A DNA stretch of 64,000 nucleotides. Source: Chryseobacterium sp. Bi04 (GTDB taxonomy: Bacteria; Bacteroidota; Bacteroidia; Flavobacteriales; Weeksellaceae). The notes beneath the pieces are model-generated. The model did not search any database, had not been told where the DNA came from, and worked only from the letters and a program-made list of their open reading frames with translations. Position 1 is the stretch's first letter; every line of letters begins with the position of its first letter. Positions 52,944-61,750 of the stretch are shown in pieces. The DNA is taken from contig NZ_CAKKLP010000011.1 in NCBI RefSeq assembly GCF_918698085.1, forward strand, positions 62,001 through 126,000, in the 5' to 3' direction. Made by a program: the position numbers and the translations under genes.

Positions 52944-52970
52944 AAAACCACCCCACAAGTGTAGGGTGGC
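52944..52970 (-). terminator. Terminator of the DUF3871 gene
   Basis: CCACCC, loop, GGGTGG, then TTTTAATTT on the minus strand, just past the stop at 52976. Confidence 0.75.
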
Positions 52971-52975
52971 AGTAA

Positions 52976-54157
52976 CTAACTCAAAAACCAATGATAATTA
53001 GAATTATCACTGAGTGTTTTCTGAACCCCTTTAGTAAATTCAAAGGCATTCAAATTCCTGTCTAGGAAAGTATCTATATAACTACTCTTATTAGCTTGTG
53101 TAAAGAGATTATATACATTCCATAGATTAATATCTCCATTATCAGCCTTACAAAAACTCTCATCTTCGTAGTAGTCTTTAGCTATTGTATTTAACTGGCT
53201 ATCATTGAAAGTTAATTGAGGGATATTTAATCTCTGTTTTTCAGTTTTAGATATATGTTGATATAGCCTAGTTCTTCCCAATAATTGAGCAAACTGATGC
53301 TCAGTTAAGTAATGGTCTGAAAATTCTTTCATTTCCAATAGATGTTGCTGTGCATTGTATTCTGTTAAAGTGTTCATTATTTTACTCTGCAACTCTTGGT
53401 ATGAGCTTACTCTCATATCATCTACAAAGCCATCACTCCAAACACATAAGTTGCAACATACTTTGTTCTGGAAGCCAATGAAGAACTTAAATTTTTCAAA
53501 AGTCTTTTTATTGTATAAATTCTCCTGATTATAGGCTCTAACTCCACCAACTGTTAATGATAGTTCATTACCATTAATAGAATCAGTTATACCAGGAATC
53601 CTAATAATAAATGCCATCCTTTCAAAATACTGTGTTCTTTCCTGATCTAATAAATCTTTTGCATTCTTGTAAATGGCATCAGGAGTTCTGCCTTTAATTT
53701 GGTGTGAAACTCTTATTTCAGGCTGCATAAAAGATTGATGAGAAAACACCTTACTAATACAGTCCTGTGTAATATCTATAAATTCCTGATGAGCAATGGT
53801 TTTTTCATTGTCCTTAGAGAATACAGGAATTATACAGTCATTTTTTAGATGGTAAAGATTGACTTCTTGTGTATTTGCTTCAATGAAAGGCTTGTCTTCA
53901 TATGGTTTCTCTTCTATTGGTTTATTTTCCTGGTGAACTTCATTACTTTGAAGAGAACTATCAAACTCTTGCCAGACTTTATCTTGTTCTAATTCAGTTG
54001 AAACAGCACCAGGAATAAAATAATCCTGATTTGAATGATGGGCTGTGTCATTATTCATTCTGCTTTCATACAAAGAAATTTCTTTGATATTCTGTGCTGG
54101 TCTAAGTTCAAATGCTTCTTCTAATGTAGCTGGTCTGATTTTGTTAATGGTGTCCAT
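52976..54157 (-). CDS. DUF3871 family protein
   Basis: 393 residues. The N-terminal 130 are variable and acidic. The rest has the DUF3871 landmarks: PEIRVSHQIKGRTPDAIYKN, ERMAFIIRIPGI, LSLTVGGVRAYNQENLYNKK, FEKFKFFIGFQNKVCCNLCV and WSDGF. This family is restricted mainly to Bacteroidota mobile elements and has no known job. Its start overlaps the end of the ATPase gene by 14 bases, indicating one operon. Confidence 0.85.
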   Translation of the reverse strand: MDTINKIRPATLEEAFELRPAQNIKEISLYESRMNNDTAHHSNQDYFIPGAVSTELEQDKVWQEFDSSLQSNEVHQENKPIEEKPYEDKPFIEANTQEVNLYHLKNDCIIPVFSKDNEKTIAHQEFIDITQDCISKVFSHQSFMQPEIRVSHQIKGRTPDAIYKNAKDLLDQERTQYFERMAFIIRIPGITDSINGNELSLTVGGVRAYNQENLYNKKTFEKFKFFIGFQNKVCCNLCVWSDGFVDDMRVSSYQELQSKIMNTLTEYNAQQHLLEMKEFSDHYLTEHQFAQLLGRTRLYQHISKTEKQRLNIPQLTFNDSQLNTIAKDYYEDESFCKADNGDINLWNVYNLFTQANKSSYIDTFLDRNLNAFEFTKGVQKTLSDNSNYHWFLS

Positions 54158-55097
54158 TGGTTGAAAAGTTTTGAGGGTTGGATAATTTGATTAAGAATGA
54201 TTTTCTGGCTTCATATTGAGGTCTTAATTCTTCCTGGTACTCAGGATATTGTTTGTAGATGGCTAAAAGCTCTGCAATGGTATTACTGGTTTTAATCTTA
54301 GTTAAAATATCATCTTTAGATAAGTAATTTATACCAGGATCAAAAGTAATAGGTGTGATAGAGCTTTGAGAGCTGACAGGAGAATCAATATCAGTTGAAA
54401 TAGTTGCAGTTTCTGCAATTCCAGAATTACACCAGTTCAATATTAATTTACCTGTGTCAGAAGTAATAATAAATTCAGGTTTATTCATAAATAAGCCTGT
54501 TCTGTCTTTACTTGCCTTGGCTAAATGGTTTTCATTCACCAGTTCAAAATTGATGGTTAATTCATACTCAAAACCATCTCTGGTAATCTCTTTTGTTCCA
54601 TGCTTTACTACTTGGGCTTTACCATTGCTTCCAACATCCAAAGAATAATCTATTTTTCTCCTGGTGGTTGTAATAATGTGACAACTTGATTGCAGGATTT
54701 TATTGATAAATGCCTGATGCCTTGGTGTGACAGTAGCCCAGTCTTGGAATCTACCTCCTAGTTTCTCATGAATATCAAGACATCCACCAGTACCATTCCA
54801 TTCATGACTTACTGAATCAATGACTATTACTTCAATTCCTGATTTCTCACACAATTCAATAGCCTGAATATATCTTTCAGGACTGTATGGAGCTTGTAAG
54901 TCCAGTACATTATAGTTTCCCAGGTCTGAATACAAAGAAGCAGAAGAGTTTTCTGTATCTATAACAGCTATTTTGCTCCAATCCTGTGTCATACCATAGG
55001 CTAATAATAAGGCTGATTTGGTCTTTCCAAAGCCTGATGCTCCTGATAGTCCTAATCTGAGCTTTACTTGTTGTCTTTGTGATTGTTTTAATTGCAT
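54144..55097 (-). CDS. RecA-core AAA ATPase, Sak4-like
   Basis: 317 residues. Walker A GASGFGKTKS near residue 20; Walker B EVIVIDSVSHEW; QDWATVTPRHQAFINKILQS and HIITTTRRKIDY follow, as in phage Sak4/AAA_24 ATPases that work with single-strand annealing and replication forks. The C-terminal 100 residues are variable. Likely supports recombination or replication of the element together with DUF3871. Confidence 0.75.
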   Translation of the reverse strand: MQLKQSQRQQVKLRLGLSGASGFGKTKSALLLAYGMTQDWSKIAVIDTENSSASLYSDLGNYNVLDLQAPYSPERYIQAIELCEKSGIEVIVIDSVSHEWNGTGGCLDIHEKLGGRFQDWATVTPRHQAFINKILQSSCHIITTTRRKIDYSLDVGSNGKAQVVKHGTKEITRDGFEYELTINFELVNENHLAKASKDRTGLFMNKPEFIITSDTGKLILNWCNSGIAETATISTDIDSPVSSQSSITPITFDPGINYLSKDDILTKIKTSNTIAELLAIYKQYPEYQEELRPQYEARKSFLIKLSNPQNFSTNGHH

Positions 55098-55341
55098 TGT
55101 AAAATGTATTTAATTGATTAGTATTTATGGTGGTAAATGTGATTCTAACTTAATTTTTATTTTATTGATTAGTTAGTAGAGTAAATCAGAGGTATATCCA
55201 CTGGTTAACTACTTGTTGTAAGTTTTTTGAGAAATTTATAGACAGGCAACGGGTATCCCTTTGGAGGAAATCCCTCAATAAAAGAGAACCTTAAAACTAT
55301 TTATTGTATATTAATAATAAAGTTGGAGGATTTCAGGTAAT

Positions 55342-55368
55342 GAAAAAGGCTACCCAAAGGCAGCCTTA
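55342..55368 (-). terminator. Terminator of the 55392 gene
   Basis: AAGGCTG, loop, TAGCCTT and TTTCATTA on the minus strand. The gap 55098-55391 otherwise holds nothing I can support apart from presumed ATPase promoter sequence. Confidence 0.7.
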
Positions 55369-55391
55369 AATGTGATAGAAAAATTAATAGA

Positions 55392-56240
55392 TTAAGAAGG
55401 GTTTTTAAAGACAGGTCCTAGGTATTTTTCCAAGTCTTTTATTACAATTTGTATCTCTTCTCTTCCTTTAAATATTTCAGGAATTAGTCCAATTATCTTT
55501 TCTGAATGAGGAGTATAATAAGTTATTTGTTGAGGTCTTTTACCTATTACACTTTTCTTTACTTCAGTACTTATAATACCTAATTCAACAAATCTGTTGA
55601 TAATCTTGGTAGCTCTGTCTCTTTTTATTCCAGTTTCTTTGAAGATAACTTCTCTTGACCAATAGAATGGTTTATAACCAAATGCTTTGAACTTAATTAA
55701 TATTCCCTCAAATAGTACTCTTTCATCACAGGCAAAGAAGTCACTATTATACTTGATAAAGGTTGTAAATCTTGTACCAAATAAAGTATCATAGTCAATA
55801 GCAGTAAACTCTAAAGAACTGTATTCTTCAACCTGGTCAAAATTAACTAGACATTTAGACTGAGGTGTTGGGAAAAGATTATCATAAGGATCAGTCACAT
55901 GCATATTTCTAATTTTATCTACTTCAAAAAGGATGTATTTTTTGCTACCTCCAGTAGCGAAATTCTCATCATAAGTCTTATTAAAATCATACAGCTCAAT
56001 CTCTTTTATATCAGGTTCAAAATATAGTTCTTCTTCCTCTTCTTCAAAGCTATCATTTATATGTTCACTCTTTACATTAATAGCTTCAGTTTTAAAATTA
56101 ACATCTTCAGATAAAGCAGCTATCTGCCCAATCTCTCCTGGGCTTTTGATTAAACTTGCTTTATCAAACATCTTTGCACGTAAAGCAATTTCAGGGTCTT
56201 CAATACAATCATATTCACTAATTGTGAAAAAATTTTTCAT
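55392..56240 (-). CDS. Winged-helix element protein
   Basis: 282 residues. The N-terminal half is acidic with a Glu5 run and no recognised domain. Residues from about 150 give a replication/regulation-type winged helix: FTTFIKYNSDFFACDERVLF, YKPFYWSREVIFKETGIKRD, then RATKIINRFVELGIISTEVK. It resembles helix-turn-helix proteins of phage replication modules. It sits alone between the integrase and the ATPase genes, with its own terminator. Confidence 0.55.
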   Translation of the reverse strand: MKNFFTISEYDCIEDPEIALRAKMFDKASLIKSPGEIGQIAALSEDVNFKTEAINVKSEHINDSFEEEEEELYFEPDIKEIELYDFNKTYDENFATGGSKKYILFEVDKIRNMHVTDPYDNLFPTPQSKCLVNFDQVEEYSSLEFTAIDYDTLFGTRFTTFIKYNSDFFACDERVLFEGILIKFKAFGYKPFYWSREVIFKETGIKRDRATKIINRFVELGIISTEVKKSVIGKRPQQITYYTPHSEKIIGLIPEIFKGREEIQIVIKDLEKYLGPVFKNPS

Positions 56241-56434
56241 TTTATTAAATTTAAAAATTAAAAGATTTGTGAAATCACATGATTTCAGCGATGATAAAAA
56301 ATTTGATTGTGGTTTGTTAGTAAGTATAGATTAGGTAATCTATAAAGAAAACTCAGGTGTATTCAGTTTAGAGGTGTTAGGATTTCCTACAACTGATGTC
56401 CTACAAAGATAAACCTTTTTAGGGAAATATCCAA

Positions 56435-57641
56435 TCAATATTGCTTTAATTTCTCTTGAAGAATTCTAATATGGTCACTAACTTTACTATCCATAACTTT
56501 AGCATAATGTTCCTGTGTCATAGTGATTTTAGAGTGTCCTAATAGCTCTGAGACAATTTCAATAGGAATATCATTATACAGTAAAATAGTGGTAGCAAAG
56601 GTCTTTCTGGCTATGTGATGAGTTAGTGTTTTATTAATGTTGGTTATCTCTGCAATCTCTTTTAAATATGAATTGAATCTTTGATTAGAAATAACAGGTA
56701 ACAGTTTTTCTTGATCCTGGTACTTATCAAGTATAGTAATAGCCTTTGATAATAGGGGAACAGAGAACTTTCTTTGTGTTTTCTGCCTGTTCATCTCTAT
56801 CCAAAGACTATCAAACTTCTTGATAATGTTTTCTTTTCTAAGATTAGCCATTTCCTGAAATGCTAACCCTGTATAACAACAGAAAATAAACATATCTGCA
56901 ACTTGTTGAAGTCTGTCAGAAGCAAATTTATGATTTTCAATAGTATTCAGTTCTTCCATAGTCAGGTAAATAATCTCTTTTTTTGGCTCTTTTGTTCTAT
57001 ATAGAAGAAAAGGGTCTTTCACTAAATAATCCATTGCTACTGCTACTCTAATAACCTTTCTGAATCTTCCTATGCTCCTGTAAGTAGTTGTAGGTTTAAA
57101 CTTCTTTTCAACTTTCAGGTAGTATTCAAAGTCTGTAATAAAGCTGAATTGTATCTCTTTTAGCTTCATATCCTTTCTCTTGAATTTAAACCAAAGAAAG
57201 TCCTTAATATGGTTATGGGTATTGTGATACCTTTCCCAACTGTTAATAGAGCCTTCAATGCCTACTAAGCTTTTCATCTTATTGTTATGGTAGTTGAATA
57301 CATCCATTAATGTCTTTATCTTCATTCTGGGTTTCACCTTTATACTGCTTATAGATTTTCTCTGTGTCAAAGTCAGTCTTTTGAAGTTGTAGAAACAAAA
57401 AAGCCTGATTAATTTCATTCTTAATCAGACTTAGTTGAGAGTTGATGAACTTATTATGTTCATTAGGTGGGTGTGCTTTCTGTTTAGTGTTCTGCCAATG
57501 TGATGGATTAATAAATAGTCCTATAGCAAACTGTTTTCTTTCATCCTGGTATGTTATTCTGCAAAATAAAGGTGCTAAACCAACTTTATTAATTCTGCTT
57601 TTAGATATAACAAATAAGATGTTTAACTTGTTTATCTCCAT
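56435..57641 (-). pseudogene. Tyrosine integrase, frameshifted
   Basis: Two overlapping frames together encode one integrase of about 400 residues. From the ATG at 57641 (frame open to 57695) the first frame gives the arm-binding domain (GLAPLFCRITYQDERKQFAI, LFINPSHWQNTKQKA) up to YKGE near 57338. The second frame resumes from about 57313 (KTLMDVFNYHNNKMKSLVGI) with the SAM-like and catalytic domains: CCYTGLAFQEM, HIARKTFAT, ELLGHSKITMTQEHYAKV, with the Tyr. The two frames differ by one base, so an extra nucleotide (or loss of two) lies in 57311-57338. A sequencing error or programmed shift is possible. Confidence 0.8.
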
Positions 57642-57685
57642 TACTTTTGTGGTTTTTAACTTGTTGATTATTATTGTTTTAATAT

Positions 57686-57723
57686 GCAACCTCAAGAAAT
57701 AAATTGCAACCTTTTACGCAACC
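57686..57723 (-). repeat. Three GGTTGC direct repeats (possible integrase arm sites)
   Basis: GCAACC on the plus strand at 57686, 57706 and 57718, upstream of the integrase start and 135-170 bases from attR. The arm-binding domain of tyrosine integrases binds such repeats beside attP. Confidence 0.5.
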
Positions 57724-57821
57724 TGTAAAGAGGTTTTGTTGGATTAATGAGAATATGATAGAAAATAGTACTTAAGAGTACAAAAAAGTATAACTACTTA
57801 AAAGTAATACGGTTATAAAAT

Positions 57822-57851
57822 AAAAAAGTCCTAAACATATAGCTTAAGACT
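57822..57851 (-). terminator. Element-borne replacement terminator for tRNA-Ser
   Basis: On the minus strand: AGTCTTAA, loop, TTTAGGACT, then TTTTTTAT, directly after the tRNA 3' end and inside the element. Confidence 0.7.
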
Positions 57852-57856
57852 CTTCT

Positions 57857-57934
57857 TTGCAGAAAGGAAGGGATTCGAACCCTCGATACAGTTACCCGTA
57901 TACTACCTTTCCAGGGTAGCTCCTTCAACCACTC
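57857..57934 (-). repeat. attR: 78-bp core within the intact tRNA-Ser
   Basis: Identical to 42457-42534. The core covers the tRNA 3' 75 nucleotides plus 3 bases; the first 12 tRNA nucleotides, 57935-57946, are chromosomal. Confidence 0.93.
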
Positions 57935-57946
57935 GGACACCTTTCT
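57860..57946 (-). tRNA. tRNA-Ser (GGA)
   Basis: 87-nt class II tRNA: acceptor AGAAAGG pairs with CCTTTCT, discriminator G; anticodon stem CTACC/GGTAG with loop CTGGAAA gives anticodon GGA; long variable arm; T-loop TTCGAAT. Regenerated by the element, since 75 of its 87 nucleotides fall inside the attachment core. Confidence 0.96.
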
Positions 57947-57957
57947 TTTTGAGATTG

Positions 57958-57988
57958 CAAAAATAGGGTATTTTCTGGAATATCCAAA
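57958..57988 (-). promoter_or_regulatory. Bacteroidota promoter of tRNA-Ser
   Basis: On the minus strand TTTGG (57988-57984), 19 bases, TATTTTTG (57965-57958), the consensus form. Its -7 box is 12 bases before the tRNA 5' end. It is on the chromosomal side, so transcription was kept after integration. Confidence 0.8.
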
Positions 57989-58001
57989 TTATTATTGCAA
58001 T

Positions 58002-59018
58002 TTAATCGGTAATTTCTCCACAAAGGCTTTTTGTAAAGTTATCGGCAAAGCTTCCGGAATAGTTGGGATTGTCAATTAAGTGCATGGCTTTGGTTATAGC
58101 GGTTTCAGCAGTCATATCCCTGCCGCTGATAGCTCCTATTCTTGAGAAAATGTTACTGTTCTCATACTTTCCAAAGGAGATACCTCCTGAAATGCACTGA
58201 CTTACCACCACGATTTCCGTTCCGTTATTTCTGATTTCCTGAAGTGTTTCCTGGGTTTTTTCACTGCTGAATATAGTGCCGGAACCAAAAACCTGCAGAA
58301 TAAGCACTTTCATTTTGGGTATTTCTCTGAAGTGACTCAGCTGCATTCCCGGAAAAATTCTCCAGAATAAAATATCTTCTGAAATATGTTCATCAACATG
58401 AAATTCTACCGTGGGATCACAGCGGAAAAGGTTGTCCTTAATAATATTCAAATGGACTCCCGATTGCCCTAAAATAGGATAGTTCGGGCTTGCATAAGCA
58501 TCAAAATACTCTGCGGAATATTTCAATGTTCTGTTTCCTCTCAATAATTTATATTCAAAATAAACCGCCACTTCCTGAATAACAGCTTCGTCTCTTTCAT
58601 ATAAGCTGGCGTAGTAAAGACTTGTCAAAAGATTTTCCTTGGCATCCGTTCTCAGGTCACCTATAGGCAGCTGAGATCCTGTCATGATCACTGGCTTTTT
58701 TAATCCTTTTAGCATAAAGCTTAATGCCGATGCAGTATAAGACATGGTATCCGTTCCGTGCAGGATCAGAAAACCGTCAAAATCATTATAGTTTTTAAGG
58801 ATGTAATTGGCAATAACTTTCCATTCCTCGGGTCCCATATCTGAAGAATCCAGCGGTTTGGCGAAAGGATGAACAAAAACCTCACATTCCATGAGCTTCA
58901 TTTCAGGCATCTTTTCAAATATATTTCCAAAATCAAAGGCGCGGAGACTACCGGTTTCATAATCTTTTTCCATACCAATGGTTCCCCCGGTATAGATGAG
59001 CAGGACTTTTCGCTTCAT
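58002..59018 (-). CDS. ansA: L-asparaginase, type I (cytoplasmic)
   Basis: 338 residues without signal peptide. Hydrolyses asparagine to aspartate and ammonia. YTGGTIGM carries the first catalytic Thr; ILHGTDTMSYTASALSF the second Thr-Asp-Lys set; MTGSQLPIGDLRTDAKENL and the GSGTIFSS segment follow. Length and the absence of export signal fit the type I enzyme. Divergent from trmH. Confidence 0.94.
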   Translation of the reverse strand: MKRKVLLIYTGGTIGMEKDYETGSLRAFDFGNIFEKMPEMKLMECEVFVHPFAKPLDSSDMGPEEWKVIANYILKNYNDFDGFLILHGTDTMSYTASALSFMLKGLKKPVIMTGSQLPIGDLRTDAKENLLTSLYYASLYERDEAVIQEVAVYFEYKLLRGNRTLKYSAEYFDAYASPNYPILGQSGVHLNIIKDNLFRCDPTVEFHVDEHISEDILFWRIFPGMQLSHFREIPKMKVLILQVFGSGTIFSSEKTQETLQEIRNNGTEIVVVSQCISGGISFGKYENSNIFSRIGAISGRDMTAETAITKAMHLIDNPNYSGSFADNFTKSLCGEITD

Positions 59019-59098
59019 GTACTATTTTAATTAAGAATTTGAGACAGGTTAAGGTTCATAGCCCAAAATTACGTTAATTTGCAAAGATTTGAAAATGG

Positions 59099-59767
59099 AT
59101 GAAAGATTTAGCAGAAACTTTTGAGTATTTAAAACAATTTTTAACAGATGAAAGACTGGCAAAAATTGAACATTTCTCCCACGAAAGTTCAGATTTTGTG
59201 CTTCCTGTGATGGATGACGTATATCAGTTCAGAAATGCAGCCGCCATTATAAGGTCTGTAGAAGCATGTGCTTTTCATAAAGTGGTTGCTATGGAGGAGG
59301 AGAACGTTTTTAATCCTAACCTTACCGTAACCAAAGGCGCTGAAACCTGGGTAGAGGTAGAAAAAGTACCCAAAAATATTGCTTCCTTACAGAATATTAA
59401 AGACAGAGGATATAAAATACTGGCTGTATCTCTGGAAAAAAATGCAGTGATGCTTCCTGATTATCAAATTACGGAACCTATTGCACTGGTTTTTGGAACA
59501 GAATTGAAAGGGGTTTCTAAGGAAGTCATAGATTTTGCAGATGAAACACTGGCTATTCCGATGTACGGGCTTACCAAAAGCTTCAATGTTTCTGTAGCAG
59601 CAGGAATCTGTATGTATGAACTGAAACAGAAACTGATGAGATCAGGGATCGATTATAAACTGAATGACCAGAAGCGTTTGGAAATGAAACTTCGATGGGC
59701 TGTGAACTCTATAAAGAGCGGGAAAGAAATTCTGGCAAAGTACCGTAAAGACCATAATTTGGAATAA
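59099..59767 (+). CDS. trmH: tRNA (guanosine-2'-O-)-methyltransferase, TrmH family
   Basis: 222 residues of SPOUT fold. The knot motifs are present: RNAAAIIRSVEACAFHKV (N-R...R), LVFGTELKGVSKEV and AIPMYGLTKSFNVSVAAGI. A C-terminal basic tail follows, as in TrmH of Bacteroidota, which methylates G18 in the tRNA D-loop. Family confident, G18 target inferred. Followed by two membrane-protein genes 5 bases later. Confidence 0.92.
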   Translation: MKDLAETFEYLKQFLTDERLAKIEHFSHESSDFVLPVMDDVYQFRNAAAIIRSVEACAFHKVVAMEEENVFNPNLTVTKGAETWVEVEKVPKNIASLQNIKDRGYKILAVSLEKNAVMLPDYQITEPIALVFGTELKGVSKEVIDFADETLAIPMYGLTKSFNVSVAAGICMYELKQKLMRSGIDYKLNDQKRLEMKLRWAVNSIKSGKEILAKYRKDHNLE

Positions 59768-59772
59768 ATACA

Positions 59773-60204
59773 ATGAAAAAATATACCAAATACCTATTCT
59801 TTTTTTCGCTTTTTATGTCTCTTACGAGTCTTGCTATTAAAGAAAAGGGTTATAATGAAATATATCCTTTTGCAAGCTGGAAACTATTTACAGTGCCCAG
59901 TGGGGGAGAAGCTTCAGGAGAAAGATATAAACTGTATGGAATCACTCATGGTGATACGATAAGGATTTTAAATACCCCTGTTAAAAGCTATGAAGCTAAC
60001 GATGAGGAGTTTATTGTCAATGCCTATGGAGGAAAGATTGACCATAATGAAGATAAAGAATTGAACAGGAAGAAGCTTCTAATCTTTGCCAGGGATACAA
60101 GACCCGAATTTCAGGAGTATCTTTTGTATAAAGAGATGTACAGTCCCCGTGAGATAGGTGAAAAAAAGATGAAAATTGATAAAAAAATTATTACTAAACT
60201 TTAA
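59773..60204 (+). CDS. Membrane-anchored hypothetical protein
   Basis: 143 residues with a single N-terminal hydrophobic segment (YLFFFSLFMSLTSLA) and then a beta-rich soluble part (YPFASWKLFTVPSGGEASGE, YGITHGDTIRI). It precedes an integral membrane protein with a one-base stop/start overlap (TAATG), so the two are translationally coupled. No family recognised; the pair looks like a small enzyme-type module with a periplasmic part. Confidence 0.6.
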   Translation: MKKYTKYLFFFSLFMSLTSLAIKEKGYNEIYPFASWKLFTVPSGGEASGERYKLYGITHGDTIRILNTPVKSYEANDEEFIVNAYGGKIDHNEDKELNRKKLLIFARDTRPEFQEYLLYKEMYSPREIGEKKMKIDKKIITKL

Positions 60205-61058
60205 TGAACTACCCTCAGCTTACCGTATTTAATTATAAAACGGTTTATTACGTATTAAGAGTATTCAGCCTATACTGGCTGGCTGTTCAATTTCTAAAGT
60301 TTATTGAATTGGGAAATAGACCAAAAGAAATTTATGATCCTGTTTTTGGATTTGAAAAAATCATATTTCCTGAATTTCCCGGGATATTTATGGTTACCGG
60401 GCTTATTGTTGCCTGTGGAATATGTGTAGTAGCGTCTGTTTTTAAGCCATCTTACTGGTTTAATGTCATAATCTTTTTATTAATGGCAGTTATAAACCTT
60501 CCATTATCCGCTAATTTCGGGGTTCACCATGATAATCATGTGATCATTCTGGTTTATTTTCTCAGTATTTTTTTACTGCCCAAAAATCTTGAAAATAAAG
60601 ATTATAAGCTTGTACAGTATTTTTATCTGGGTGTTTTAATGACCTATACGCTTGCTGGGATGGGTAAATTATTAGGAACAGCTAAAAATATCATTAAACA
60701 TACACCAAAACTTACATGGCTGGATAAAAATGCCGCAAAACTCAATACCTATGATAATTACTGGGCAGCCGATATGGCAATCCCTGATTGGATGAAAGAA
60801 ATGTATGCCTATGAAAACTTTTGGGTAATATTAACGGTTTTGGGAATTGGTCTTCAGTTTCTTTGCTTTTTAGGAGCTTTTAACAGGAAATTGCTTACAT
60901 TTTTTATGCTGTTTCTCTATATATTCCATACATACACGGCAAAGTTTGTACTGGCCGATTTTGAGAATACCAATTATTTACTGCTTGTTATTTTCTTTCC
61001 ATATCATATGCTGCTTCCTCTTTTCAAACGGAGTGAAGCTAAATTACTGAATACTTAA
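60204..61058 (+). CDS. Multi-pass membrane protein (HTTM-like)
   Basis: 284 residues with about seven hydrophobic segments, starting near residue 15 (YVLRVFSLYWLAVQFL) and including FPGIFMVTGLIVACGICVVA and FWVILTVLGIGLQFLCFLGA. The GVHHDNHVIILVYFLSIFLL segment has paired His in a membrane context, as in HTTM/vitamin-K-carboxylase-like families of Bacteroidota; this is a resemblance only. Coupled to the preceding gene. Its 3' end overlaps the convergent rsmE by 4 bases. Confidence 0.6.
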   Translation: MNYPQLTVFNYKTVYYVLRVFSLYWLAVQFLKFIELGNRPKEIYDPVFGFEKIIFPEFPGIFMVTGLIVACGICVVASVFKPSYWFNVIIFLLMAVINLPLSANFGVHHDNHVIILVYFLSIFLLPKNLENKDYKLVQYFYLGVLMTYTLAGMGKLLGTAKNIIKHTPKLTWLDKNAAKLNTYDNYWAADMAIPDWMKEMYAYENFWVILTVLGIGLQFLCFLGAFNRKLLTFFMLFLYIFHTYTAKFVLADFENTNYLLLVIFFPYHMLLPLFKRSEAKLLNT

Positions 61059-61750
61059 ATCATTTTATTATAATTCCAGGCTGCAACAAATACTCCTGCA
61101 GTTTCTGTTCTCAGTCTTTGATTCCCCAGGGATACAGCTTTTATGCTGTTTTCAGATAAGTATCCGATTTCTCTTTCAGAAAAATCACCTTCCGGACCTA
61201 TCAGAAAAGTATAATGGTCTGATGACGGGATATTGGTGAGATCAATTCTTTCCAGGTTTTCATGGCAGTGTGCCACAAAAGTATGCTGAGGATCCATGTT
61301 TTTTAGAAAATCAGATAGCCTGATAGAATCATTAATAACAGGAAAATGAAATCTTAGACTTTGTTTTGACGCGGCAATACTCTGTTTTCTGATTTTATCA
61401 ATGTTGATGTTTTTACGTTCTGTTTTTTCTGTAATGATGATACTGATCTCTGAAATTCCCATTTCTACAGCTTTTTCTACAAAAAACTCTATCCTATCAA
61501 TATTTTTTGTCGGTGCAATAGCAATATGAAGCTTTGGATTGAAATCAGCCAGGTGTTCTTTGATTTCCACTACCTCAATACCTGCTCTTTTACCTTCTAT
61601 GATAAGTTTCCCAGAAGCTAAACGCCCTTTTCCATCAGTTACATGAATATCTTCACCCGCTCTCATGCGGAGAACTTTTACAATATGCTGTTGTTCCTCG
61701 TCGTTGATGATGACTTTTGTACCTTCTATTTCTCCGTAAAATAGTTTCAT
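61055..61750 (-). CDS. rsmE: 16S rRNA (uracil1498-N3)-methyltransferase
   Basis: 231 residues, the normal RsmE length. It methylates U1498 of 16S rRNA with S-adenosylmethionine. An N-terminal PUA-like part (HIVKVLRMRAGEDIHVTDGK) is followed by the SPOUT knot: APTKNIDRIEFFVEKAVEMG, FLIGPEGDFSEREI and LGNQRLRTETAGVFVA. Third gene of the tsaD operon, overlapping the preceding gene by 4 bases. Confidence 0.95.
   Translation of the reverse strand: MKLFYGEIEGTKVIINDEEQQHIVKVLRMRAGEDIHVTDGKGRLASGKLIIEGKRAGIEVVEIKEHLADFNPKLHIAIAPTKNIDRIEFFVEKAVEMGISEISIIITEKTERKNINIDKIRKQSIAASKQSLRFHFPVINDSIRLSDFLKNMDPQHTFVAHCHENLERIDLTNIPSSDHYTFLIGPEGDFSEREIGYLSENSIKAVSLGNQRLRTETAGVFVAAWNYNKMI

Larger units (their letters stand above)
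42457..57934. mobile_element. tRNA-Ser-integrated element, about 15.4 kb
   Basis: Bounded by a 78-bp perfect direct repeat (42457-42534 and 57857-57934), 15,400 bases start to start. The integrase gene is next to the right repeat, as in classical tRNA-targeted islands. Contents: RepA-like ATPase, XRE regulator, AbiTii-type gene, toxin operon, DUF3871, Sak4-like ATPase, winged-helix protein, tyrosine integrase. No relaxase, mating-pair or virion genes were recognised, so it may be a satellite or mobilisable island. Confidence 0.92.

Noticed and set aside
54454..54648. Short plus-strand frame inside the Sak4-like ATPase gene
   Set aside because: Antisense shadow with no signal or motif.
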